Positions 34,914 to 43,208 of a stretch of 46,048 nt of DNA are shown here, in pieces. The position numbers and the translations under genes were made by a program. The stretch's first letter is position 1. Each line of letters opens with the position of its first letter. A model generated the notes under the pieces. That model was given only the letters and a program-made list of their open reading frames with translations, ran no database searches and had not been told where the DNA came from. The DNA is from Kordia algicida OT-1 (lineage in GTDB: Bacteria; Bacteroidota; Bacteroidia; Flavobacteriales; Flavobacteriaceae): assembly GCF_000154725.1 (NCBI RefSeq), contig NZ_DS544873.1, positions 1,395,364 to 1,441,411 on the forward strand. Direction: 5' to 3'.

Positions 34914-34921
34914 CAAAAATA
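34914..34921 (-). promoter_or_regulatory. Possible -7 element of the acetolactate-synthase operon
   Basis: The minus strand reads TATTTTTG, matching TAnnTTTG, about 137 bases before the start codon. A TTG lies 23 bases further upstream, somewhat beyond the usual spacing. Confidence 0.35.
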
Positions 34922-34952
34922 GATTCCTGCCTATATAGGAATGACAATTCCG

Positions 34953-34984
34953 TTTGCTTCACAATTCTGTTTGACTTACTTTTG
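34953..34984 (+). promoter_or_regulatory. Promoter of recG, close to the start codon
   Basis: TTTG at 34953-34956 and TACTTTTG at 34977-34984 are 20 bases apart, an exact fit to the Bacteroidetes -33/-7 pattern. The predicted transcription start (about 34988-34992) coincides with the recG ATG at 34990, so the mRNA would have almost no leader. Confidence 0.6.
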
Positions 34985-34989
34985 AATTG

Positions 34990-37095
34990 ATGAATAAAAA
35001 CGTATTACAAACTCCTATCGATTACTTAAAAGGCGTTGGACCAAACCGTGCCGATTTGCTTCGTAAAGAACTTGGAATACATACGTATCAAGACTTCATC
35101 AACCTGTTTCCAAATCGATATATTGACAAAACTCGCTATTTTAAAGTCAACGAATTGCAACGAAATTCTTCGGAAGTACAAGTTGTTGGGAAGATTGTGC
35201 ATATCAAAATGGTACAGCAAAAACGCGGAAAACGCTTGGTTGCCACTTTTGTGGATGCTACTGGCGAAATGGAATTGGTTTGGTTTCGCGGACACAAATG
35301 GATTAAAGACAGTTTAAAACTGAACACGCCATACGTGATTTTTGGTAAAACGAATTGGTTCAACGGAACGTTTTCTATGCCACATCCTGAAATGGAATTG
35401 CTTAAAGAACACGAGCAAAGTCTACGAACTGCGATGCAACCTGTGTATCCTTCCACAGAAAAATTAAACAACAAAGGCATTACAAATAGAGTGATTAATA
35501 AGTTGATGCAACAATTGTTCATAGAATCACGCACGCAGTTTTATGAAACCTTGCCTCCAACTATTTTGAATGAACTGAAATTGATTTCCAAAACGGAAGC
35601 ATTGTTCAATATTCACTTTCCAAAAAGTCAAGAATTATTAGCGAAAGCACAATATCGATTGAAGTTTGAAGAACTTTTTTACATTCAAATTCAACTTATT
35701 ACCAAAAACCTCATCCACAAAAGCAAAATAAAAGGGTTTCCATTCGATCAAGTTGGTGAAAAGTTTAATGAATTTTATGCAAATCATTTGCCTTTTGAAC
35801 TTACCAATGCGCAAAAACGTGTGATTAAAGAAATTCGGAATGATTTAGGCAGCAATGCACAAATGAACCGATTGTTGCAAGGTGATGTTGGTTCTGGAAA
35901 AACGATTGTCGCACTCATGTCTATGTTATTAGCGATTGATAATGATTTTCAGGCTTGTATTATGGCTCCAACGGAAATTTTGGCAATTCAGCATTACAAC
36001 GGTATCATGGAGTTAGTAAAACCATTAGGATTGAACGTAAAGCTGTTGACAGGTTCCGTAAAAACGAAAGACAGACGTGTGATTCACGAAATGTTAGAAG
36101 ATGGATCGCTGCATATTCTTATTGGAACACATGCCATTTTGGAAGATAAAGTACAATTTAAAAATCTTGGTTTGGCAATTATTGACGAGCAACATCGCTT
36201 TGGCGTGGCGCAACGTGCTAAATTATGGCATAAAAATACGTTTCCACCACATATTTTGGTAATGACTGCAACGCCGATTCCACGAACGCTTGCCATGAGT
36301 TTGTATGGCGATTTGGATGTTTCTGTGATTGATGAATTGCCACCTGGAAGAAAAGCCATTAAAACCGTTCATCGCTACGATAGCAATCGTTTGAAGGTAT
36401 TCAGATTCATTCGTGATGAAATTGCCAAAGGACGACAAATTTACATCGTATATCCGCTCATTCAAGAATCAGAACAACTGGATTATAAGGATTTAATGGA
36501 TGGTTATGAAAGCATTGCACGCGAATTTCCAATGCCTGATTATCAAATTTCAATTGTACATGGAAAGATGAAACCTGCCGATAAAGATTTTGAAATGAAT
36601 CGTTTTATCAAAGGAGAAACGCAAATTATGGTGGCTACAACTGTGATTGAAGTTGGTGTAAATGTTCCGAATGCTTCTGTTATGATTATTGAAAGTGCCG
36701 AACGTTTTGGGTTGTCACAATTGCATCAGTTACGCGGTCGCGTAGGACGTGGCGCAGAACAAAGTTTTTGTATTTTAATGACAAGTCACAAGTTAAGTGC
36801 CGATGGAAAAACACGTTTAGAAACAATGGTTCGCACGAGCGATGGATTTGAAATTGCAGAAGTCGATTTGAAACTTCGCGGTCCAGGAAATATTATGGGA
36901 ACCCAACAAAGTGGCGTGTTGAATTTGAAAATTGCAGATATTGTAAAGGATAATGATATTCTTAAAACGGCGCGTTACTTTGCGCAACAAGTTTTAAAAG
37001 CTGATCCGAGTTTGATGGCTCCAGAGCATAAAGCTGTTCGCTATACCTTTGCGCAATTGGTAAAACATAAGAATATTTGGAATTATATTAGTTAG
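34990..37095 (+). CDS. recG: ATP-dependent DNA helicase RecG
   Basis: 701 residues, the usual length. It remodels stalled replication forks and Holliday junctions. The N-terminus DYLKGVGPNRADLLRKELGI leads into the OB-fold wedge domain (QVVGKIVHIKMVQQ, then LVWFRGHKWI). The helicase core has Walker A LLQGDVGSGKTIVALMSM, IIDEQHRFGVAQR (DEQH box), MTATPIPRTLAMSLYGDLD, TTVIEVGVNVPNAS and LHQLRGRVGRGAEQS. The ATG at 34990 is preferred over TTG 34987. It stands alone; the next gene on this strand is 570 bases downstream. Confidence 0.97.
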   Translation: MNKNVLQTPIDYLKGVGPNRADLLRKELGIHTYQDFINLFPNRYIDKTRYFKVNELQRNSSEVQVVGKIVHIKMVQQKRGKRLVATFVDATGEMELVWFRGHKWIKDSLKLNTPYVIFGKTNWFNGTFSMPHPEMELLKEHEQSLRTAMQPVYPSTEKLNNKGITNRVINKLMQQLFIESRTQFYETLPPTILNELKLISKTEALFNIHFPKSQELLAKAQYRLKFEELFYIQIQLITKNLIHKSKIKGFPFDQVGEKFNEFYANHLPFELTNAQKRVIKEIRNDLGSNAQMNRLLQGDVGSGKTIVALMSMLLAIDNDFQACIMAPTEILAIQHYNGIMELVKPLGLNVKLLTGSVKTKDRRVIHEMLEDGSLHILIGTHAILEDKVQFKNLGLAIIDEQHRFGVAQRAKLWHKNTFPPHILVMTATPIPRTLAMSLYGDLDVSVIDELPPGRKAIKTVHRYDSNRLKVFRFIRDEIAKGRQIYIVYPLIQESEQLDYKDLMDGYESIAREFPMPDYQISIVHGKMKPADKDFEMNRFIKGETQIMVATTVIEVGVNVPNASVMIIESAERFGLSQLHQLRGRVGRGAEQSFCILMTSHKLSADGKTRLETMVRTSDGFEIAEVDLKLRGPGNIMGTQQSGVLNLKIADIVKDNDILKTARYFAQQVLKADPSLMAPEHKAVRYTFAQLVKHKNIWNYIS

Positions 37096-37666
37096 GTTCG
37101 CTTCGCTCAATTCAAGGATTCAAGGTTGTTTCTGATAGTATTTTTTGTTTTTTAAGAAGCCTAGATAATATTGAATATTTGTGTGTAAGCAAGTTGTTTG
37201 AATTTGAATCTTTTATCAGTAAGTTTAAATTTAAGAATGATGAATTTGTAGGTTTTGTCACGAATTCACGAATTGTTTTTCTTTTTTTCTCTTTGTTTTG
37301 ATGATTTTCACAAATGACTTACACATGTGTGAAGTTGATTTAGTTTCACATAAAATTTAAAGATCGATTGTTACACTTTCAAATTATCAAATTACTTCAT
37401 TAAAAAGAAACGTCTTGCGAGCATTTTACAGTTCACGTAGCGGAAATCGAAAAATGTTTGGCAATCTGTTTAGAAAAACTGAATATTTCTAGAAACAGAT
37501 TGCCACGAATTTCTTCTAAATTCTCGCAAAGACGATTCTAGAATACACATAAAAACAAATCAACAGAAAACGAATACACAAAGAACAGATTCACAGATCA
37601 TCAAAAAACAAATCCAAAAAAATTGTATTTTTAAACAAACCTTATTACGAATCAACACAAAACAAT
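37096..37666. other. Repeat-rich intergenic region
   Basis: No credible gene. It starts with TTCGCTTCGCTCAATTCAA, of the same kind as after other genes in the window. It then contains an AT-rich stretch and a dispersed-repeat block at about 37340-37590 that includes the nested palindrome 37411-37534. A near copy lies beyond the VOC gene. Confidence 0.7.
37411..37534. repeat. Nested palindromic repeat, copy 1
   Basis: Outer arms CGTCTTGCGAG and CTCGCAAAGACG enclose an inner hairpin formed by GGCAATCTGTTT and AAACAGATTGCC around a short AAAACTGAATATTT centre. The transcript could fold into one long two-stage hairpin. It matches the general form of dispersed palindromic elements (CGTCxTTGCGAG ... 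CTCGCAAxGACG) known from many bacterial genomes. The left outer arm has lost one T compared with copy 2. Confidence 0.85.
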
Positions 37667-38038
37667 ATGAAATTAGGTGCATTTTCGGTGAGTCTTGCCG
37701 TAAAAGACATTCACGCTTCCAAAGCTTTTTATGAGAATTTAGGTTTTACCAAATTCCACGGAGATATTGAACAGAATTGGCTTATTATGAAGAATGAGCA
37801 GATTGTTATTGGACTTTTTCAAGGTATGTTTGAAGATAATATTCTGACGTTTAATCCTGGTTGGTCGCAAGATGCACAACCATTAGAATCGTTCACAGAT
37901 GTTAGAGAGATTCAAAAAGAATTGAAAGAGAAAAATTTTGAATTTGCTACAGAAGCTGACGAAAGTACTTCTGGTCCAGCAAGTTTTGTGATTAAAGATC
38001 CTGATGGAAATGTGATTTTGATGGATCAGCATGTGTAG
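37667..38038 (+). CDS. VOC/glyoxalase-family protein
   Basis: 123 residues with two beta-alpha-beta-beta-beta modules. The first has FSVSLAVKDIHASKAFYENLGF, NWLIMKNEQIVIGLFQG; the second has SFTDVREIQKELKEKNFEFA and ends with FVIKDPDGNVILMDQHV. Most of the usual VOC metal positions can be found (a Glu/Gln pattern), but no specific substrate can be named. Similar small proteins are often called bleomycin-resistance or glyoxalase-like. It sits alone between two copies of the palindromic repeat, so it may be an accessory gene. Confidence 0.85.
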   Translation: MKLGAFSVSLAVKDIHASKAFYENLGFTKFHGDIEQNWLIMKNEQIVIGLFQGMFEDNILTFNPGWSQDAQPLESFTDVREIQKELKEKNFEFATEADESTSGPASFVIKDPDGNVILMDQHV

Positions 38039-38244
38039 TCTAGACTCGCTAGCGCTCTTAGAATATTAGATTGTTAGATCGCTTCACTTCGACAAGCTCA
38101 GTGTGAACGCTTTTAGATTCCTTTGTTAGATTTCTTTCTTCTTCTTTGGTGTTTTTTATCTACGTCAAACTGAATCAAGTTCAGTTTCACATTAAAATTT
38201 GGGATAAATTATTACATTATCAAATTACTCTATTGAAAAAGAAA

Positions 38245-38365
38245 CGTCTTTGCGAGCATTTTACAGTTTGCGTAACGGAAATGAAAAAATGTGTGGCAAT
38301 CTGTTTCTTAGAAAAACTGAATATTCCTAGAAACAGATTACTTTGGCTTTCGCCTCGCAAAGACG
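38245..38365. repeat. Nested palindromic repeat, copy 2
   Basis: Outer arms CGTCTTTGCGAG and CTCGCAAAGACG are perfectly complementary over 12 bases; the inner stem is AATCTGTTTCT with AGAAACAGATT. Similarity to copy 1 extends outward on both sides (about 38180-38430 versus 37340-37590), including AATCAACAGAAAA downstream. The rest of the space 38039-38580 has a CTTCGACAAGCTCAGTGTGA segment, a widespread Bacteroidetes intergenic motif, and the CTGAATCAAGTTCAG palindrome at 38170. Confidence 0.88.
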
Positions 38366-38493
38366 ATTCATAGGGTTTGCAATAAATATACCCAAAACGA
38401 ATCAACAGAAAATAACAAAAAGTTTATAAGTTGAATAGTTCGTTGTTCGATTCACAATGAAGAATTCAAAAAAAGATCAGAATAATTTACTAA

Positions 38494-38526
38494 AAAAAGC
38501 GTCTATCGTAATGACAGACGCTTTTT
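38494..38526. terminator. Bidirectional hairpin terminator
   Basis: An 11-bp stem, AAAAAGCGTCT and AGACGCTTTTT, with an 11-base loop. The A and T runs make it functional on either strand. It lies 55 bases beyond the 3' end of the DUF2911 gene (minus strand) and may also end transcription from the VOC side. Confidence 0.88.
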
Positions 38527-38580
38527 ATATGTGATGAATGACGGTGATTGATTCTCATTCATATAGCAATTTTCATTTTT

Positions 38581-39690
38581 CTAATTGATATCTTCTCCCT
38601 TTTTTAGCTTGTCCAAATTTGCTTGAACATTTGCTTTACTACGAGCATTTGGTGCATTTTTTAACGCCTTTTCTAAGTGTTTTATTGCCTTTTTAAAATC
38701 TCCTTTAGCTGAATATCCTCTTGCCATTCCGTAATGTACAGGCCAAGTTCCTTTGTGTTTTTTTGCATTGTATTCAAAAATTTCCATCGCTTTGTCTTTC
38801 ATTCCTTGTGCAATGAGTTGACGTCCGTAGCCATGAATTTCAAGTGCGGTTGCAATTGGCAATACTTCATCCATAGCAGATAAAGCTTCTGCTTTTTTAC
38901 CTTGTTTCATCAAGATTGCAGCTTTTATTTGTGTATTATTAAACGTTTGCTTGCTGTAAAATTGTCCTGAAATTGCATTATTAATCCAAGTTAACGCTTC
39001 GTTTAAGTCGCCACCATTGTTAAGCGAAAACGCCGCAGCTTGTTCCCAAGTTTGACGACTGAATCCTGGTTGATCTTGCATTTTTTTACGAATATCTGCC
39101 AAAACAATGTTCGTTACATCAAAACTAATATTAAAAGGAATTTCTTTTGTTCCCCATTGTAAAGCCAAAGTTGCCGAATTTGGGTTTACTTGAATGAAAT
39201 CAAACGTTAATAATTCTTCATGCGGAATTTTAGTAGTTAGTACATCTACGCGCAATACATCTTCAGAAGGTTTATAAAAGTAGCTTCCCCAAGAATTGCT
39301 ATTGCTAGAAATGATAATCGTTGCTTTGTCATTTTCTTTGATAATCATGTGTAGTCCGTACGTTCCTGCTTTGATAGGCTTTCCTCCTATTTTCGCATCA
39401 TGTGATAGCGTAATTGTGGTATTTTCATCTGCTCCTGCACGCCAAGGCGATTCTTTTGCGGTTCCAAATCCGAGATTATTCATTCCGTATGGAACTAATT
39501 TCCCCCAAATTTCACGTTCTCTTACTTTTGGTCTTGAATAGGTAACTTCAATTGTAGAGATTCCAACGGTTTGAGAAACTGTAGCTTTTTGGCTTCCGCG
39601 TGGTGTGTTTAGCTGTGCAAATACTGTAGAACTTGTGAGTAAGAATATAAAAATAGCAAAGCCAGCAATGTATGTAATTTTTGCTTTCAT
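38581..39690 (-). CDS. Secreted DUF2911 protein with tetratricopeptide region
   Basis: 369 residues. A signal peptide ends at STVFAQ; residues 25-200 form a DUF2911 domain (PRGSQKATVSQTVGISTIEV, EIWGKLVPYGMNNLGFGTAK, then WRAGADENTTITL and GTYGLHMI). DUF2911 proteins are abundant in Bacteroidetes and lack a known function. The C-terminal 150 residues have TPR-like helices (AMEIFEYNAKKHKGTWPVHY, AKGDFKKAIKHLEKALKNAP), a protein-interaction scaffold. It is probably periplasmic or outer-membrane associated. It is a single-gene unit with a strong terminator downstream. Confidence 0.9.
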   Translation of the reverse strand: MKAKITYIAGFAIFIFLLTSSTVFAQLNTPRGSQKATVSQTVGISTIEVTYSRPKVREREIWGKLVPYGMNNLGFGTAKESPWRAGADENTTITLSHDAKIGGKPIKAGTYGLHMIIKENDKATIIISSNSNSWGSYFYKPSEDVLRVDVLTTKIPHEELLTFDFIQVNPNSATLALQWGTKEIPFNISFDVTNIVLADIRKKMQDQPGFSRQTWEQAAAFSLNNGGDLNEALTWINNAISGQFYSKQTFNNTQIKAAILMKQGKKAEALSAMDEVLPIATALEIHGYGRQLIAQGMKDKAMEIFEYNAKKHKGTWPVHYGMARGYSAKGDFKKAIKHLEKALKNAPNARSKANVQANLDKLKKGEDIN

Positions 39691-40246
39691 AATTTTAGGT
39701 GAGTTAATTAGGTTTGTGAAAACAAGTTAGGATTTCAATGCGTGTACGCTTGTTATAACTTTGTTAATCTTAAGAATCAAAATGTTAATTAACATTTTTA
39801 AAAGTCATCAACATAGAAAGATATGTTAACGTCAGTTCGATATAAATCATTCAATTTATATTTATAGTAATTTTAGAAATAATTCTGCTATACAATTCAT
39901 TTTTAAGGTTTTATTTTCATTTTCTTTGCTTACCCAAAGAATACTGAATCAAGTTCAGCACAGGCATCAACAAAAGAAAGGGAACTTTTAGTTCGTATGA
40001 TTTCTATTTCCAATTATGGAACTCATGAATCTTTGATTTCCAGAGGTATTTTTAGTTTTTCTCTTATGGAAAAACTAAAACCGCATGAGTTTTTCTAAAT
40101 TTTAGTTCACCATGCTCTATTTTCAGTTATGGAGTTCATGAATTAACATTTCTCCAAGGCTTCGAAAATTTTTAACAAAAAACTCCTGCTATACTGCGGA
40201 AAAGAAAAGTTTCAAACTAAAATTCTTACGTCGAACTCTCGTTATG
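39691..40246. other. Intergenic region with dispersed repeat fragments
   Basis: No gene supported. It contains TTTCTTTGCTTACCCAAAGA, a fragment of a repeat seen in many Bacteroidetes genomes, a second CTGAATCAAGTTCAG palindrome (39944-39958), two related copies of ATGGARYTCATGAAT (40016 and 40124), and a perfect 12-bp hairpin at 40050-40080 (TTTTAGTTTTTC / GAAAAACTAAAA). The hairpin may end transcription of the DUF4174 gene, 170 bases away. Confidence 0.6.
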
Positions 40247-40690
40247 TTAGTTTTTTTGCTGCTTTCTTCTGAGTTCGTTACTACGCATAGGCATAGCGTC
40301 TATTTTATTGAATAATGCTTTTTTGGTTAATACAGTGTTTTGTTGCAGTTTGATTCCGCCGTCTAAACCAATCAAAAGTATTTCAAAATCATCTTTCGAA
40401 TTTAAGATTTTCTTTATCTTTTTAGATACTTTCCCTTTGTTATTGAGCTGACAGTTTTCGTAATTCATAAAAATGAAATCATCTTCGATAATGGTGTAAA
40501 GCACTAATTTTCGTTCAATCATTCCTTCTTGCGACATATTGATTTCTTTGAGTTGTGCTTGTGCTTCTTTAGAATTTACACTTGGCATTTTCACGATTAA
40601 GATTCTGTGTTCCCAACGGTGCTTTTTTAAATCTTGTGCGTTTATGTTTAAACAATAGATGATACTGATGATAAAAAGAGTTATTCGCAT
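40247..40690 (-). CDS. DUF4174 secreted protein
   Basis: 147 residues. A short signal peptide (MRITLFIISIIYCLNINAQ) precedes the DUF4174 domain: DLKKHRWEHRILIVKMPS, then a C-terminal FEILLIGLDGGIKLQQNTVL, then FNKIDAMPMRSNELRRKQQ. The IGxDGGxK and IDAMPMR motifs are diagnostic. The fold is thioredoxin-like but has no CxxC, so no redox role is implied. Function is unknown; related proteins in animals are secreted. It is transcribed after the endonuclease gene but separated from it by a terminator. Confidence 0.87.
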   Translation of the reverse strand: MRITLFIISIIYCLNINAQDLKKHRWEHRILIVKMPSVNSKEAQAQLKEINMSQEGMIERKLVLYTIIEDDFIFMNYENCQLNNKGKVSKKIKKILNSKDDFEILLIGLDGGIKLQQNTVLTKKALFNKIDAMPMRSNELRRKQQKN

Positions 40691-40717
40691 ATCGTAAATT
40701 TAATCATTCGTAAGCAA

Positions 40718-40743
40718 AAAGCCCTGCAAAATTGCAAGGCTTT
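40718..40743 (-). terminator. Hairpin terminator after the endonuclease gene
   Basis: AAAGCCCTGCAA and TTGCAAGGCTTT form a 12-bp stem with one mismatch and a 2-base spacer, so a few pairs at the top probably open into the loop. On the minus strand it continues CTTTTTGC. It lies 24 bases beyond the stop codon at 40767. Confidence 0.75.
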
Positions 40744-40766
40744 CTTCATATATTTTGATTGAACGT

Positions 40767-42881
40767 TTATTTCTTCATAAATTTCTTTGTCAAAATTTCG
40801 TCTCCATCGTTTACTTGTAATATGTACATTCCTGCTTTTAAGTTACTCACATTGAGTGTTTTGTTTTGTAAGTTTCCAACTTTTACTACTTGTCCAAATA
40901 AATTGTGGATTTTGTAAGAAGCATTTTCTGCAGCAAAAATCTTTATTTCTAATTGATTTACGACAGGATTGGGATAGATGGTAAAATCTTCATTAACAGC
41001 CAATTCGTCTTCTTCTGGGGAAACTGACAATAATGTAATGTCTGATGATTTGGTTGGCTCCGAGTTCATTCTCGCGGAAGCGTTGATAATACCCGTAATT
41101 TTCACCTGATCGATATAGATTTCATCTGCATTTGCCGAAGCATCACATTGAAATCTGAATTTGGCATTGCTTGTAAAGTTATAATTCGCGCTGCTCAACG
41201 TCACTTTTGAGCTGTAGAAGTTATTGTTTTGGAAATCTGTTCCACTTCTATACGCTCTCACCGTTTGCCAGCTAGAACCATTGTAGTAACGCAACCAGAA
41301 GTCTTCTCCGCTTTCCATACTGTATGCATAGAAATAGAATTCTACTTCTACTTCATCATACGCAGCAACATTTACATTATTTAATGTCATTGATGAGGCT
41401 GTTCCTGAGTTGTCACGAATACGTACAGAGTAGTTTCCTTCATACGATCTGCTTCCGCTATAACGGTAACAATCGCCGCCGCCATCAACCCAACCATCTA
41501 AGCCAGATTCAAAGAAACCTTCGTGTAATACAGTTGTACTTCCTGCTGTTGTTCCGCTTCCGCTTCCGCCACCATTAACTGAATGTGAACCTAAGTTTGA
41601 AGAAGTATCGGTAGCATATTCATCCCATTCTGCTTCTGTGTAGCTTGTATTCGGACTCGTGATGCTTGCTTTTCTACGCAAAGTTACATTTTGTGCAAAG
41701 TTAGAACTTCCGCCATTGAAATCTCCAATAATATCGATTAAGACATTGTTTTTGAATAATCCTACAGGATCGTTTCCATTAAAGGTAATAATTGCAGTTC
41801 CTGTAGTGGCATCTGCTTGATTTCTTATGGTAGAACTCGCAGAACTGTGCGCTATTACATATACATTTCCATTGCTTAGATTTCCTGACAAACTGTATGG
41901 CGAAGACCAACTTCCCGCACCATTGGTTTGTTTTTTAATTGTGTAGCTAGATAAGTTTACAGTACTTCCTGTGAAGTTGGCAATTTCCAATGCCTTGTTA
42001 TTTGATGAACCTTCAATGTATTCTGAGAAAAATAAATCGTCTGTACTTCCGCCAGGATTTCCTCCGCCACCATCACCAGAATCGCCGCCACCATTTCCAA
42101 ATTTGTCTTCTGCTTGTGGACCGCCCCAAATTTGAGTTGCAAATGCTGGATTGTCGATAAACGGATTTCTGTTTCCTTGAATGTTTGCTATGACATCATT
42201 ACGAGAAGCTTCAAAGGTAGAAACTGGATCGTCTGCATTCCATTGTAAAAATAAATCAATCATATTGTTGTCAATACTTACTGAGCTTCCTGTTCCTACA
42301 TTTATAGGTGAACAGCGATTTCCGTAACGTATGTACATGAACATAATCATACGTGCAACATCGCCTTTCCATTCGTCTCCAGGATACCAATCACCATTAG
42401 AGTTGATGAATCCTGCAGCTCCAGTTCCTGTTCCGAATTTACGGTTGTTACGAGTGGAATTTTGCTGAAAATCACACGGACGCAAATTGTGTGCGTCTGC
42501 TCCTGCTCCAGAAGTTCCCAAGTCTGGATTTGCCAATGATTTTGCAAATACGTGTTCTCTGTTCCAATCGCCTACGCTTCCGCCATTGTCATATTTTCCA
42601 CGTGTTCTGTCGGTTTTTACATTTCCGTCATTGTCATTATGACCGTAAATTAAGATGACTTCGTTGCTGTTGTTTGGATTTACATCCGATTGTTGCAATG
42701 CGTTCCAAACGCCAGGCGTGTACGATAAGTAGGTTGTGTGTGTTGAAATCACTTTGGTTGCCAATTCGTCTTTTAAATCTGTTCCCGATTGAGATAGATT
42801 GACATCGTTGTAATACGATGGAATTTGTGCATACGCTGTGATGCTTACGGCTAAAAATAGCCAGAGTAAAAGTTTCTTCAT
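40767..42881 (-). CDS. Secreted endonuclease I with lamin-tail domain and T9SS sorting signal
   Basis: 704 residues. Signal peptide MKKLLLWLFLAVSITAYAQ; residues 20-260 are an endonuclease I (EndA/NucM) domain with the catalytic WNREHVFAKS (His110) and HNLRPCDFQQNSTRNNRKFG, which degrades DNA non-specifically. A Gly/Asp-rich linker follows, then a lamin-tail-like domain (LFFSEYIEGSSNNKALEIAN), then a beta-sandwich carrying the SGLDGWVDGGGDC segment, and finally a type IX secretion sorting domain (FTIYPNPVVNQLEIKI ... KAGMYILQVNDG ... KKFMKK). It is therefore exported across the outer membrane, probably to recover phosphate and nucleotides or digest extracellular DNA. Confidence 0.95.
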   Translation of the reverse strand: MKKLLLWLFLAVSITAYAQIPSYYNDVNLSQSGTDLKDELATKVISTHTTYLSYTPGVWNALQQSDVNPNNSNEVILIYGHNDNDGNVKTDRTRGKYDNGGSVGDWNREHVFAKSLANPDLGTSGAGADAHNLRPCDFQQNSTRNNRKFGTGTGAAGFINSNGDWYPGDEWKGDVARMIMFMYIRYGNRCSPINVGTGSSVSIDNNMIDLFLQWNADDPVSTFEASRNDVIANIQGNRNPFIDNPAFATQIWGGPQAEDKFGNGGGDSGDGGGGNPGGSTDDLFFSEYIEGSSNNKALEIANFTGSTVNLSSYTIKKQTNGAGSWSSPYSLSGNLSNGNVYVIAHSSASSTIRNQADATTGTAIITFNGNDPVGLFKNNVLIDIIGDFNGGSSNFAQNVTLRRKASITSPNTSYTEAEWDEYATDTSSNLGSHSVNGGGSGSGTTAGSTTVLHEGFFESGLDGWVDGGGDCYRYSGSRSYEGNYSVRIRDNSGTASSMTLNNVNVAAYDEVEVEFYFYAYSMESGEDFWLRYYNGSSWQTVRAYRSGTDFQNNNFYSSKVTLSSANYNFTSNAKFRFQCDASANADEIYIDQVKITGIINASARMNSEPTKSSDITLLSVSPEEDELAVNEDFTIYPNPVVNQLEIKIFAAENASYKIHNLFGQVVKVGNLQNKTLNVSNLKAGMYILQVNDGDEILTKKFMKK

Positions 42882-43208
42882 GTGAGTTATTTTGGTTGTG
42901 TTTATTAGTTGTGAAACTATACGGCAAACATTCTAAAGCAACTAAACATAATTTTATATGCTCTCAAAAAAAAACGTCTTAATTCCGAACGGAAAGAAGA
43001 CGTTTTGTCGGATATCTTTTGAGATATCATATATGTGAATTTTGATAGTTGTATCTGAAAATATTTTTGGCATGGTTTCTATTTCTACACACTAAAAATA
43101 CTTCGTTTTAACAATTACATTCCTAATTTTATGTTAACAAATTGTTGACTTATTGTTTTAAATGCATTTTTACGTTTATACCTTACAAATCAATCATTTA
43201 AACCGTAA
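42882..43208. other. Intergenic region
   Basis: Between the TlpA-like gene (ends at 43209) and the endonuclease start. It holds the hairpin at 42971-43006, a small GATATC / GATATC hairpin at 43011-43028, and presumably the endonuclease promoter near 42900-42950, where no full TAnnTTTG match was found. Confidence 0.55.
42971..43006 (-). terminator. Hairpin terminator after the TlpA-like gene
   Basis: AAAACGTCTT and AAGACGTTTT enclose a 16-base loop that can itself pair CCG with CGG. On the minus strand the stem is followed by more T residues. It lies about 200 bases beyond the stop codon at 43209. Confidence 0.75.

Noticed and set aside
34920-34944. ATTCCT ... AGGAAT hairpin upstream of recG as terminator or riboswitch
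   Set aside because: The stem is six bases with a weak loop and no T run; it looks like a fragment of the common ATTCCTGCC-type intergenic repeat.
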